Assembly: GCF_029873635.1 (NCBI RefSeq)
Contig: NC_080425.1
Location: forward strand, 43,542,402-43,606,401
Reading direction: 5' to 3'
DNA: 64,000 nt
Source: Malania oleifera
Taxonomy: Eukaryota > Streptophyta > Magnoliopsida > Santalales > Ximeniaceae
A program made the position numbers and the translations under genes. Numbering within the stretch: position 1 is the first letter of the stretch; every line of letters starts with the position of its first letter. Positions 37,337 through 49,273 of this stretch are shown here, piece after piece. The notes under the pieces are model-generated. The model saw only the letters and a list, made by a program, of their open reading frames with translations, searched no databases and was not told the origin of the DNA.

Positions 37337-39131
37337 TGTCACGCCCCGAACTCGGAAATGGGACCCAGGGGTGAAAATGTAACCTAATATGTCCCTGTAT
37401 CCAATAAAATATCCAAAGATACAGTACAAAGGATGAAGGTACGACCCCGTGGGGTTCCCAGGCACCCTATACACATCCAAACACAATAGAATATACGCAG
37501 CAGAAAAAGATCTTTCTATACAAGCATGGTACCATACCTGAGTTTATACAAGAGCAGAAACAAGGCTCTATCATACAACGTAGAATCGGGTGCCCAACAT
37601 GTCTCAAAACGGCAACCCACAAAACACAAGTCCTAACACTTACCCAAGCGCTACCAACAGTACACCAGCCACTACGCTCCCAACACAAGGATGCTAGTTC
37701 CGGTTACTAGAAGGACTTAAAAAATATGTACGTACAGCAGGGGTGAGACACCTCTCGGTAAGGAAGGATGCGGGTTATATCGGTGTGTGGCATTTGAGTG
37801 TTATCATGATGCAACATACACGCAGTTAAATGTAGTTTCGGTACTAATTTCACAACAGTGCATACACGCGCACACATATGATCAGCAATCTCGGTGTTGT
37901 CACACCCTTCGGCCCGAAGCCGGCCTGCGACGTACGATGTTGGCCCGTAGCCAACTCGAGATTATGGCGCCACTGGCACATGGCCAGCCCTAGACTCCTA
38001 TGGCATCATACCGGCACTAACTGGCAGATCCATACCCTTCAGTGATCAGCCGAGATAGGCTCACGCCCTCGGATATAGAGTCGGACACTCTCAGTACCTG
38101 GAACAAATTCAAAACCACGTTCCTACTCGCATTTCAACCAAACACAACATAAACATGCATGCTCATATAACCAAACAAACCACACCCTTTTGGTAATCTA
38201 AAATCATGGTTTTCCAAACATATACAGTTTAAAATAAGTCAAGGCATGACCATCCCTATAACACAGTATAAATCAACATATACATTTGGTTTTCAACAAA
38301 ACCAAGGATGCAGTCCGTCGCCCCTTTTTTCCCAAAACTGTAATCATGAAAAACCCACAGTTTTCCCCTTTAGATCCCCCCAAATGAGTACGCAAAACAC
38401 ATACAGGACCGTAGACCACAGTTCCACCAAGGCCGATTTCAAAAATAACCGATATAAACACAATTCCCCTTACCTTTCCCCCAAATGGCAAATCCCGAAC
38501 TCTAAGGCTCCTAAACAGCAAACCAAGTTCCAAAACCTACAAATCCCAGTACAGATTGTACTTACAACACTGTTCTCTACAAAACTACCAGATCAGAATT
38601 GAAAACAGAGCCTTGCCTCGATTTTATGCCAAAACCCGAAAATGGTCGAACCGAAAATTCGATCCATAGAACTTGTAGAGAATCCTTCCACGATCCCTGT
38701 GGTAACTTCGGATCATCAAATCAGATGATGAACGGTGAAGAAATCTAGAGATATGGAGAGTAGGAAGAGTTTCTAGAGAGATAGAGAGAGAAAATGAGAT
38801 TTCTTAGCTGAGAAGTAATGAAAATATCTATTTATAGCCCTTTGACCCAGCCACTTCTCGTCGACGAGACCTTATAGTCTTCTCATTGAAGAGACCATGA
38901 CCTTGTCGATGAGCTTAGGATTTTTGATTTTTTGAAATCCCTCGGCTTCTCTTCATCGACAAGCCCTGAAATTCGTCACACTTCACAATACCTCTCGGCT
39001 TCTCCTCGTCGACAAACACCTACTCCTCATCAATGAGAAATGTGAGGCCTTCGTCGACGAAGCCCGTTTAATTACCTTTTTACCCCTCTCTTATTTAATT
39101 AAACCCCTATTTCACGGTTTGGGTTCTTATA
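37337..39131 (-). mobile_element. Solo LTR F (Ty3/gypsy type)
   Basis: Starts TGTCACGCCCCGAAC on the plus strand and ends ...GGGTTCTTATA. The flanks TACAG and TAAAG are a one-mismatch TSD. The Tat protease frame continues after it. It is minus-oriented: on that strand a palindrome array precedes TATAAATA (38829-38836) and an AG/CT-rich leader. No internal domain or second LTR, so it is a solo LTR left by recombination. Confidence 0.85.
38829..39070 (-). promoter_or_regulatory. Palindrome array and TATA box of LTR F
   Basis: Exact 14-bp palindromes TCTCGTCGACGAGA (38856-38869) and CTTCGTCGACGAAG (39049-39062), with about five degenerate copies between them. Minus-strand TATAAATA lies at 38829-38836. 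Confidence 0.7.
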
Positions 39132-39247
39132 TAAAGATTCTATAGGAACTATTAAAATACTGATGCAGATTCACCTAGTAACTTTTGATATCGCATTTCA
39201 GGTGATGGCCATAGCACCCTCGTATAGTTGCCTCCTAGGAAGGCCAT
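39132..39247 (+). pseudogene. Tat-like protease, middle part
   Basis: A 116-bp island between solo LTRs F and G. It encodes FQVMAIAPSYSCLLGRP, the conserved end of the Tat protease domain, in the frame of the segment before F. The first five bases (TAAAG) are the right TSD of F and the last five (GCCAT) the left TSD of G. Confidence 0.85.
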
Positions 39248-39942
39248 TGTAACGACCTAAAAATTCATACCATTTTTTTAATATTAAAATTACTCTGATA
39301 CCCTTGTATTATCTATTATAACATCACGAGCCCCAGGTTGGCACCAAGGAAATTCCTGTTCACAAAATAGCATTCCGATGTAACGGAAAACATGAAGTTA
39401 TACACCCATATTTACAATACCAGAATTCAGTAATTTCTCAAACATTAATACATGCATATCTACCCAAAATCCTCCACTAGATCCCTTATAAACTGCTGAT
39501 AAATACATCTCCCCAAAACCACTTACCCTTCTGACAGGGTAGTATAACTATCCCTTCTACCTCCAAGCCTAATCTACTCGTCTAGTTGGATCACCTAAAA
39601 TATGTTAAATTACTAAGATCAGACAATGCTCAGTAAAATGAAATATACTATTACCAGTGTGTGGCAACTAAGTTTACATGAATATTATACTGATAAAAAC
39701 CTGAAACCGAGATAGCATGTAAAATAATATACAGATAACTCACACCTATGTGACTTAAAATACAACTGTAATATCTGAGCTTTCTATTATTCATACTTCT
39801 AGTATTCTATAAATTTGTATACATATAAATAACTATGAAAACTTTCCTGGAAAACTGTCAGTCATGATTTACCCCACATGACTAGTTGTGTGGCCCGTAG
39901 GCGAGACTATACACTGGTTGGCCTACCAGTGCTAGTCTAACT

Positions 39943-40171
39943 GATGCAAATCATAACACAACTTTAAAGGAACTTGCCCAAGTTCCAATTAGGCTAGTTA
40001 CAAGAGCATGAGCAAGGAAATTTAAAGCTGCACCCAATGGACTGATTCAAGAGGCATGGACCCAAGCAAATTCATGGAGGCCCATTGAGCATGACCCACG
40101 TGAGCAACAAAGATTCATCAACATGATTGAAGCTCTAGAAGAATCTGGCCAAGACCAAGCTTAAATTGGCA
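39943..40171 (+). pseudogene. Duplicated pol 3' end left of the 5' LTR
   Basis: Near-copy of 46067-46294, the end of the integrase ORF just upstream of the 3' LTR, including the same stop region. It must derive from a second element copy that shared this LTR. Confidence 0.9.
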
Positions 40172-40798
40172 TGTTTAAATGCTGTAATAATGGTGTGCTA
40201 TTCAAATATGGGATTTGACTCTTTGAATTTTGTGTTATATTTGTAATCATGCAAGACAACTTGTTTGCTTGCATGGTCTTAATAAGTTGTTGAGTTGTTA
40301 AGCCTTCCTTTGACTTTTGTGTTACAATCTTGCAAGCAATCTTGGTAAGTTGTTAAGAGTTGTTAAGCCTAATTTGTAACCTTGCAACAAGTCTTAGGAA
40401 GTTATTGAGAGTTGTTGAGAGTGATATGAAGTGTTTATGCTTTGTCTCCCAGGCTATGCCTATAAAAGCATTCTTATTGTAAGAACAAAGGATCATTGAA
40501 TAAAATTGTGAGAGTATTTTCTCTGCGGTTCTTTGAAGAACTATTCGAACTTATCGAGATTTCCCGTGGCATTCACCAACGACTTATCAAACGGATTTCC
40601 ACCACCGTTTGTGTGTCTTCCTTATACCGAGGTTCTTGTTTCGCAATAAACAACGGGTTGAGGTCGTATATACCAAGGTTCTTGTTTGTCATAAACAACG
40701 GGTTGAGGTCTATCATTTAATTCTGAACGTAGAACGATCTTGGGTTCATTTTTTTTTTTTTTTGTCGGATCTCATTAATTTGGTGGGAATTCGCATCA
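40172..40798 (+). repeat. 5' LTR of the chromovirus-type element (627 bp)
   Basis: TGTTTAAATG... to ...GAATTCGCATCA, matching 46295-46919 with scattered differences. TATAAAAG lies near 40461. No palindrome array like those of the other LTRs. Confidence 0.92.
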
Positions 40799-40800
40799 TT

Positions 40801-40812
40801 TGGTATCAGAGC
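40801..40812 (+). other. Primer-binding site of the chromovirus-type element
   Basis: Exact TGGTATCAGAGC two bases after the LTR (initiator-Met tRNA type). Confidence 0.92.
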
Positions 40813-41009
40813 ACAAGTTCTAGTTCAGGTTTGCCTATCCCTTAAAACCTTTCTTTTGTTTCTTTATTCTGTGTTCTTGTAGTTTCCAAATTAGGTTCAC
40901 ATACCCTGGTTTAGCCGAATTTCCTCTACCCCATTCCACTCATATTTTGTTTGTTCTAGTTTATTTCAAAATCTTATTATGTTATTGTCAAAAGTCAGTT
41001 GCTGATCAT

Positions 41010-41079
41010 AAGAAGAAGAAGAAGAAGAAAAAGAAGAAGAAAAAGAAGAAGAAGAAGAAGAAGAAGAAGAAGAAGAAGG
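41010..41079. repeat. (GAA)n microsatellite
   Basis: Trinucleotide run with two interruptions in the leader of the gypsy element. A Ser-rich minus-strand frame over it is an artefact. Confidence 0.93.
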
Positions 41080-41533
41080 ATCATAAAAATAAAAAAATAA
41101 AAAAATAAAAAAGAGGAAAAAAAATTGATTGTTTTCAATCATTTTTTTTTTTTTAATTCCAATAAGTTTGGAAATCACCTCACCCCAAAATCAAATATTT
41201 TTTTTCCATGGAAGTTTTGCTATTTTGTGCTTTCGAAAATCTAATCAAACGTGTTCCTTGTATTCCTGCTATTTGACATTCCTTAATGAGTTCTTGGTGA
41301 ATCATTGCTGGAAATTTTGAAGTATTGTTTAGTTTCAAAAGAACTGGAAGAGAATTATCGAGTGGAAAAAGGCAAGAGTGGTGAGAACATTAGAGGGTTA
41401 AAAGCCACGTATTTTTTGAGTGAAACACGAGTGTAGAGTGATTCACCTTTCTTGAGTGTAAACATGTAAGGGCGAGAATTGTGAGGTCCTTTTCTTTCTT
41501 TTTTTTCCTTTCTAACTTTGCCCTGCAGCAATC

Positions 41534-43409
41534 ATGTCTCACAATAGTGCTAAGAGGGTTTCCGAAGATGCTACGGAATTGGCTGATCCGAAAGTGTTTA
41601 TAGAGGTCATGATGAGTGAGATGAGGCGTGTGATGAGGTTGGAACTGGAGTAGGTTCATGAACGGATAGATCAAATGGAGAATACACATGAGAAGCAGCC
41701 AAAAAACGTCCCTAATGTGCGTAGAAGGGAAAGAGTTCAATCGAGGGGAGTGAGGGTTGAAAATGAAGAGCCTTACAGGGTTGGTTTTGATGAAGAAGAT
41801 GATTGGGATTCTATTGTTAGTAATAGGAGACATGGAGGTCAGTTTAGAGAAGCTAGGAACCGGGAAGATAACAACTTGGATAGTATTGAGATGAAGATTC
41901 CGTCATTTCAAGGTAGATCCGACCCTGAAGCATACCTTGAGTAGGAGAAGAAGATGGATTTCGTATTTGACTACCACAACTATTTTGAAACAAAGAAGGT
42001 AAAATTAGTTATGATTGAATTTTCTGACTATGCTATTACTTGGTGGGATCAGCTTGTTATAAATAGGAGGCAAAATAAAGAACGACCAATAGAAAGATAG
42101 GAGGAGATGAAAACAGTGATGAGAAAGCGGTTTGTTCCAAGTTACTACTACCGAGAGTTGTACAAAAAACTACAAGGTCTTAGGCAGGGAAGCCGGAGCA
42201 TAAAGGATTACTACAAGGAGATGGAGATTGCTATGATCCGGGCTAATGTAGAGGAAGACCCGGAAGCTACAATGGCTAGGTTTTTATTTGGATTAAACTG
42301 AGAAATCCAAGATAAGGTAGACATGCAGCATTATGTGGAGTTGGAAGATATGGTGCACATGGCCATTAAAGTGGAGCAACAACTCAAGAAGGGGGGGTGT
42401 ATCTCGTGCAGCCTATAACTCTAGTTCTACCTCTTGGAAACCGAGTTATACCAAGCAGATGGACAAGTCACAAATATCCAAAGCCGAGCCCCAGTCCGCG
42501 AACACCTACCACATTCCTCAAGGTAAAACTGACACTTCTACCTCTAGGAATCATGACATTAAATGTTTTAAATGTCAAGGCAGGGGACATATAGCAAGTC
42601 AATGTCTAAACAAGCAGGTCACAGTGTTGCAAAACAATGGTGAACTTGTGACCGACAATGAAGAATCCGACAACGACGACATGCCACCAATGGAGGATGT
42701 TTTCGAGGAGGAATATTTAGCCCCTGATGCATTGACATTGGTGGCCATGAGAGCATTGAGCTTGCAAGCAAAAAGAGTTGATGAAGTGCAGCGGGAGAAA
42801 ATCTTTCACACTAGGTGCTACATCAAAGGCAAGGTATGTAGTGTGATTATTAACGGTGGTAGTTGTACTAATGTTGCAAGCACAATTATGGTGGAAAAAT
42901 TGGGACTACCCGTGTTGAAGCACCCTAGACCGTACAAGTTGCAATGGTTAAATGATAGTGGTGAGATAAGGGTGAACAAGTAGGTGTTAGTCACATTTTG
43001 AATTGGTAAATACAAAGATGAAGTGTTGTGTGATGTAATACCGATGCAAGCTGGACACTTATTGCTAGGGTGTCCATGGCAGTTTGATGGGCGTGTGAAG
43101 CATGATGGCTTTATGAACAAATACTCCTTTGTACTTAATCAACGATCAATCACTCTTGTACCATTGAGTCTGCAACAAGTATATGAGGATCAAGTGAAAT
43201 TGCAAAAAGGGAGTGAACAAAAGAAAAGGAATGAAATTCAGAGAGAGGCTGAGAAAAATGAGAGAGAAAAAGAAAATCAAAATTCGGCCATTAAGAGAAA
43301 ATCAGAGAGAAAACAAAAGAATTTCTATGCAAAAGTGAGTGAAGCGAGCAATGTTTTCAAATCAGCCGATGATTGTACTTTTGTACAAAGAGGCGTGTCT
43401 AAATACTAA
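41534..43409 (+). pseudogene. Gag and protease of the chromovirus-type element (disrupted)
   Basis: ATG 41534 (MSHNSAKRVSE) opens gag. Stops at about 41651, 41942, 42098 and 42299 break it. The Ty3 gag core is seen around 41880-42300 (IPSFQGRSDPEAYLE, ITWWDQLV). A CCHC zinc knuckle CFKCQGRGHIASQC lies near 42562-42605. The protease active site near 42855 reads INGGSCTN where IDGGSCTN is usual, so the catalytic Asp is lost. A stop at 42981 and a frameshift separate it from RT. Confidence 0.88.
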
Positions 43410-46287
43410 CGAAGTTGACCTTGCTTTGCCTAGTTCTGTTGTTTCCCTTTTGCAGGAGTATGAGGATGTCTTTCCCAAGGAAACGCCACATGGGTTACCT
43501 CCAATCCGAGGGATTGAAGATCAAATTGATTTTGTTCATGGTGCGACAATTCCAAACCGACCAGCATATAGGAGCAATCCCGAGGAGACAAAGGAGCTTC
43601 AACGGCAGGTAAGTGAGTTGTTGGAAAAAGGGCACGTGAGGGAGAGCATGAGTCCATGCGTCGTTCCGGTCTTACTTGTACCTAAGAAGGATGGGACGTG
43701 GAGAATGTGCGTTGATTGCCTAGCCATCAACAACATAACGGTAAAGTATCGTCATCCTATTCCTCGTTTAAATGATATGTTAGATGAACTGCATGGTTCT
43801 TGTGTATTTTCTAAGATTGATTTAAAGAGTGGTTATCATCATATTAGAAAAAAAGAAGGAGATGAATGGAAAACTGCCTTTAAAACAAAGTATGGTTTGT
43901 ATGAATGGTTAATCATGCCTTTTGGATTGACTAATGCTCCGAGCACCCTTATGAGACTTATAAATCATGTTTTGTGTGCATTTATAGGCAGACTTGTAGT
44001 TGTCTACTTTGATGATATACTCATTTATAGCAAAAATGCGGACGATCATGTAGTACATTTGAAATCTGTTTTAGATGTCCTTAGGAAAGAAAAGTTGTTT
44101 GCTAATTTGAAGAAGTGTACTTTTTACACCGATAAGCTTGTATTTCTGGGATTTGTTGTTAGTACACAAGGTATACAGGTTGATGAAGAGAAGGTACGTG
44201 CAATCGAAGATTGACCGAGTCCCATAAGTGTAGGTAATGTTCGTAGTTTTCATGGACTTGCTAGTTTCTACCGGCGATTCGTGAAGGACTTTAGTAGCAT
44301 AGCCGCACTAATTACTGAAGTGATCAAGAAGAAAGTTGGATTTAGATGGGGAGAAGAACAAGAGAAGGCGTTCCAATTAATCAAAGAGAAGCTAACCAAC
44401 ACCCCCTTATTGTCTTTACCTAATTTTTCAAAAACGTTTGAGGTTGAATGTGATGCTTCAGGCATTGGCATAGGCGCAGTTCTTATACAGGAAGGACGAC
44501 CAGTTACTTACTTCAGCGAGAAACTAAGCGAGGCAGCCTTAAACTACCCAACTTATGATAAAGAGTTGTATGCATTGGTTCGGGCTTTAGAAACATGGCA
44601 ACACTACCTATGGCCTAAGGAATTCTTGATTCACACTTATCATGAGTCCTTGAAACACTTGAAGGGACAACACAAGCTAAACAAAAGGCATGCACGTTGG
44701 GTGGAGTTCATTGAGACGTTTCCATACGTCATCCGGTATAAGCAAGGCAAGGAGAATGTGGTCGCTGATGCACTTTCTCGCAGGTACGCATTACTCTCCA
44801 CACTTGATGCAAAATTGTTTGGTTTTGAGCACATTAAAAACTTATACACTGATGACCATGAATTCTGTGAAGCATACCAGGCTTGTGAGAAAACCGCTTG
44901 TGGTAAGTTCTTTAGGCTTGATGGATTCCTATTTCGAGAGAATAAGTTATGCGTACCAAATTGTTCCTTGACGGAGTTGTTAATGCAAGAATCTCATGGT
45001 GGGGGATTAATGGGACATTTTGGAGTTGCAAAGACTTTAGCTGTTTTGCAAGAACCCTTCTATTGGCCTCACATGAAAAGAGATGTTGAGAGAATTTGTG
45101 GTAGATGTGTCACATGTAGGCATGCCAAATCCAGAGTGAGGTCCAACGGTTTGTATACCCCTTTACCAATTCCTAGTGAACCTTGGATTGATATTTTCAT
45201 GGACTTTGTGTTAGGATTTCCTAGGACTAAACGTGGGAGACATTCAATTTTTGTGGCTGTGGATAGATTTTCTAAGATGGCACACTTTATTCCATGTCAC
45301 AAAATGGATGATGCCTCGCATGTTGCTTATTTGTTCTTTAGAGAGATTGTGAGATTACATGGCATGCCTCGAACAATTGTTTCCAATAGAGATGCTAAGT
45401 TTTTGAGCTATTTTTGGAAGACTTTGTGGTGTAAGCTAGGTACTAAGCTATTGTTTTCTACTACTTGTCATCCACAAACTGATGGTCAAACTGAAGTAGT
45501 AAACAAGACTTTGTCTACTTTATTGAGGGCAATCATTAAAAAGAACATCAAAACATGGGAAGAATGTTTACCACATGTTGAGTTTGCTTATAACACATCT
45601 GTTCATTCTGCTACTAAATTTTCACCATTAGAAATTGTGTATAGATTTAATCCTTTAACTACATTGGATTTATCTCCTTTACCTTTGACTGAGCATGTTA
45701 ATTTAGATGGCAAAAAGAAAGCTTACTTTGTCAAGCAAATTCATGAAAAAGCATGACTCAACATTGAGCAAAGAACGGGGCAGTATGCAAAACAAGTCAA
45801 CAAGGGGCGTCACAAGCTGTTTTTTGAACCCAAAGATTGGGTTTGGTTGCATGTGAGAAAATAGAGATTTCCATAGTAAAGACGTTCCAAATTGCTTCCA
45901 AGAGGAGATGGACCTTTCCAAGTCCTAGAGCTCATCAATGACAACGCTTACAAGCTAGATTTACCTGGTGAGTACAATGTAAGTGCCACTTTTAATGATA
46001 CTTATTTGAGTCCTTTTGATGTAGATGATGATTTGAGGGCAAATCCTTTTCAAGAGGAGGGGAATGATGCAAATCATAACACAACTTCAAAGGAACTTGT
46101 CCAAGTGCCAATTGGGCCAGTTACGAGAGCACGAGCAAGGAAATTTAAAGGTGCACTCAACGGACGGATTCAAGAAGCACGAACTCAAGCAAATTCGTGG
46201 AGGCCCATTAAGCATGACCCATGTGAGCAACAAAGATTCATTAACATGATTGAAACTCTAGAAGAATCTGGCCAAGGCCAAGCTTAA
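43410..46287 (+). pseudogene. Reverse transcriptase, RNase H and integrase of the chromovirus-type element (few breaks)
   Basis: RT is open to 44212 with the active site YFDDILIYS (near 44007). One stop (TGA at 44212) interrupts. RNase H starts at [15 protein letters not shown] (near 44440) and keeps [10 protein letters not shown]. The integrase has the H-H-C-C zinc region ([12 protein letters not shown] ... CGRCVTC) and core residues in [15 protein letters not shown] and [12 protein letters not shown] stop at about 45754, with two more near 45862 and 45877, breaks the C-terminal part, which resumes at 45892 (GDGPFQVLELINDNAYKLDLPG) and ends at TAA 46285. It is the best-preserved pol in the window. 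Confidence 0.93.
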
Positions 46288-46294
46288 ATTAGCA

Positions 46295-46919
46295 TGTTTA
46301 AATGTTGTAATAATGGTGTGCTATTCAAATATGAGATTTGACTCTTTGACTTTTGCGTTATATTTGTAATCATGCAAGACAACTTGTTTGCTTGCATGGT
46401 CCTAGTAAGTTGTTGAGTTTTTAACCCTACCTTTGACTTTTGTGTTATAATCTTGCAAGAAGTCTTAGTAAGTTATTGAGAGTTGTTAAGCCTAATTTGT
46501 AATCTTACAAGAAGTCTTAGGAAGTTGTTGAGAGTTGTTGAAAGTGGTTTGAAGTGTTTAATGCTTTGTCTCCTAGGCTATGCCTATAAAAGCATTCTTA
46601 TTGTAAGAACAAAGGATCATTGAAAAAAATTGTGAGAGTATTTTCTCTACGATTTTTTGAAGAACTATTCGAACTTATTGGGATTTCCCGTGGCATTCAC
46701 CAACGACTTATCAAACGAATTTCCATCACCGTTTGTGGCATCTTCGTTATGCCGAGGTTCTTGTTTCGCAATAAACAACGGGTTGAGGTCGTATATACCA
46801 AGGTTCTTGTTTGTCGTAAATAACAGGTCGAGGTCTATCATTCAATTCTGAACGTAGAACGATCTTGGGTTCCTTTTTTTTGTTGTCGGATCTCGTTAAT
46901 TTGGTGAGAATTCGCATCA
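46295..46919 (+). repeat. 3' LTR of the chromovirus-type element (625 bp)
   Basis: TGTTTAAATG... to ...GAATTCGCATCA, seven bases after the pol stop, then CTAACT. Confidence 0.92.
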
Positions 46920-47170
46920 CTAACTATACGCATAAACATGTTTGTAGCACAAAAAGCCTGCTCCACCTGGTCTGGATGCTAGGGAGCACTCTACACTACC
47001 AATGGCACAATTGGCTGATCCATACTCTATCTGAGACGTATGGTTGCACTCTGAACTGAAATAGCTACGGTACTGTGCTTTGATAACTGATTTGATTCAT
47101 TAGGGTTTGATACTGTATAATACTATTATATATATATTATTGTTTCATCATGATTCTGTATAACCATAAC

Positions 47171-48248
47171 TAGGGGTGAGCATAATTTGGGGAAACCTGA
47201 ATTAACAGATTTAACCTACCGAAATTGGTCAGTTCGGTTCGGGTAAAAAAATAGGTTCGGTCGGTTCGGTTAAGCTTCACCAAAATTCGGTGAATCGGTT
47301 TTCAATTCGGTGAATAGGAAATATAAATTCGGTTAACCGATTAACCGATTTTTTTGTTTACAACAATTTTTAAATATTTCAAATGGTTCCAAAAGTCTAA
47401 TCGCAACCATGATCAAAGAAAATAAAATCAAGACCAACACACTCAGACAGAAGTCGAAGCCTGCCATATCCAAATACCTGAACATGTTACCCTGAAATTC
47501 TCATCAATGGTGACCTATAATTTATATGTGCATACCGTACTTACTACCCTTAGACAATTGCATTGGCGGCACTAGCAATCCTTCCCCATAAATCAGCACA
47601 CTCCTTACCAATTGGACCAGTTATGGCAGAACCTTTCATTTCTTCTTTAGGATTCACGATAACACCCGCATTATCTTCAAAGTACATGTAGATGCCATCC
47701 TTCTGGCGAACACTGACTGCGGGCATGACCTTCTTGCGGAGATCAAGCTTCCATTTCTTCACAGTAGCCATCACCATGTCCCAAACACACGCCGAAGGCA
47801 ACCGATTCAATCGGCCCTTGATCCCCTTCACCAAAATAATGTAGAGATTTTTAGTGCCAATGTTGTCCGCATGGTTCACAGTCGTTGTGACTGGCAGACC
47901 TAGCGACATTCTGAACTTGTTTCCAGCTGACCCTCCATGACCTCACTTCGACATTGTGGCCTGCAGGAAAAACACAGACAACGAATTAGGTTTTTTGAAA
48001 ATTTAAAATATAAATTAATATATGTTAAATAATTAAGTTTCACCAAAATTCTATTTTTAATAATTAGTTTTAAATAATTTCGGTTAAATTCGGTTAACCG
48101 AATTACCCGAACAGGTAATTCGGTCGGGTGAGGTTCGGTTAATAGTCCTTATTCGGTCGGTTCAGTTAATGGAAATGATTAACCGAAATTTTTGGTTAAT
48201 TCGGTTAATTAACTGAATTTCACCGAACCGACCGTTTGTTCACCCCTA
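47171..48248. mobile_element. Non-autonomous hAT-type DNA transposon carrying a retrocopy
   Basis: Perfect 8-bp TSD ACCATAAC (47163-47170 and 48249-48256), the hAT length. Terminal inverted repeats: left TAGGGGTGAGC, right (reverse complement) TAGGGGTGAAC. Subterminal regions are crowded with CGGTTCGGTT / AACCGAATTAACCG phrases on both sides, as in plant hAT MITE-like elements. No transposase. The middle holds an RPL23 retro-pseudogene. Confidence 0.92.
47550..47954 (-). pseudogene. RPL23: Processed pseudogene of 60S ribosomal protein L23 (uL14)
   Basis: Start ATG at 47954, stop TAA 47552-47550 on the minus strand. The protein matches plant uL14, a component of the large cytosolic ribosomal subunit: [44 protein letters not shown] and the C-terminus ASAANAIV. 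The fourth codon is a stop (TGA), six residues are missing after VRQ in a basic stretch, and several conserved residues are changed (for example Trp in VWDMV). No intron interrupts the 134 or so codons, and about 190 bp beyond the stop an A7 tract (plus-strand T-run near 47350) looks like a poly-A remnant. These point to a retrocopy, now dead, inside the hAT element. Confidence 0.95.
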
Positions 48249-49273
48249 ACCATAACACTATAAAACTGATCTGAATAAACTGTATTATTTGAGCTAAAAA
48301 ATTTGTAATATCTAATCTATATGATATGTAATATCTGAACTGAATAAACTGTAATATCTGAGTGTTATGGTTTTGTAATCATGGTATTTTGTAAATACTG
48401 TAAAATATCTATCTGTGTATATACTGTAAATCATAATTCTATAAATATAGTAAAACATATTTCTATGCATAAATACTGTAGATCACGATACTCTAAAAAC
48501 TGTATAGATACTATACTGAACAAATACTGACTCAAGCCACACAATTAATAAATAGAACTCATATATTGAAGTTTGTACAACAATATAATTTATACTTTGT
48601 ATCTCATAATCAAATACTATAATTTATTGATAAAATTTCTGAATTTACTAGCATAGCATATTTCCTGTACCTGACTAACTAAATTTTGTTTCCTGTTTTT
48701 TTATCTCACGCCTACGGCATTCGTAATTTCAACGCCCTTAAATTATACATGTATATTCTCTAGTCAATTCACTAAATTCCCAGAATAATTATCATATTCA
48801 TATTTTCCCGAACCTGCATATTTCAATTGATCTACAGAATGTCAACCAGGCAAGTATTACTATCTTTACCTTATTTTATGGAAAAATACTTGCTGAAACT
48901 CTACTTCATGCCTGCAGCTTTTACACCTTAACCCTGTATTTCACAAAATTCCAATTCCTTAATTCAATTCCAAAACAATATTGATATTCACATTTCTAAA
49001 TCTATACATCCAACAATTCAGATAATCAACTCATAAACACTCAAATAATACCCTTACCTCAGTTTTGGGATGGTGCTCCAGAACCCCAAACTAAAATTTC
49101 GCTCCACCTACGTTGTGGAGAATCTTCCCAGGAACCCCGTGATAGTTTCTGATCGTCAATCTGAGCTTTAACGGAGTCGGAATCGAAGAAAATTGGAAAA
49201 GGGTTCGTAGGGTTTGAGAGAGGACGGAGAGAGAGGTTTTAATTTTATGTTTTCAAATGACTCTCGGCTTCTC

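Larger units (their letters stand above)
39943..46919 (+). mobile_element. Chromovirus-type Ty3/gypsy element with an extra pol-tail at its left end
   Basis: Order: 229 bp of pol C-terminus (39943-40171), LTR (40172-40798), primer site, gag, protease, RT, RNase H, integrase, LTR (46295-46919). The whole block is bounded by CTAACT at 39937-39942 and 46920-46925. The left fragment duplicates 46067-46294, so this is a partial tandem of two element copies. Integrase last in pol identifies Ty3/gypsy. No chromodomain is evident, so the chromovirus label rests on overall pol similarity. Confidence 0.9.

Noticed and set aside
1428..40812. TGGTATCAGAGC-type sites as tRNA genes
   Set aside because: Only the 12-base primer-binding match is present; no cloverleaf sequence around them.
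40966..41178. Poly-Ser minus-strand frame
   Set aside because: Translation of the (GAA)n microsatellite.
46920..46930. Bases after the chromovirus 3' LTR as a standard 5-bp TSD for that LTR pair
   Set aside because: The bases before the 5' LTR at 40167-40171 do not match; the repeat is found only at the outer edge of the composite (39937-39942).
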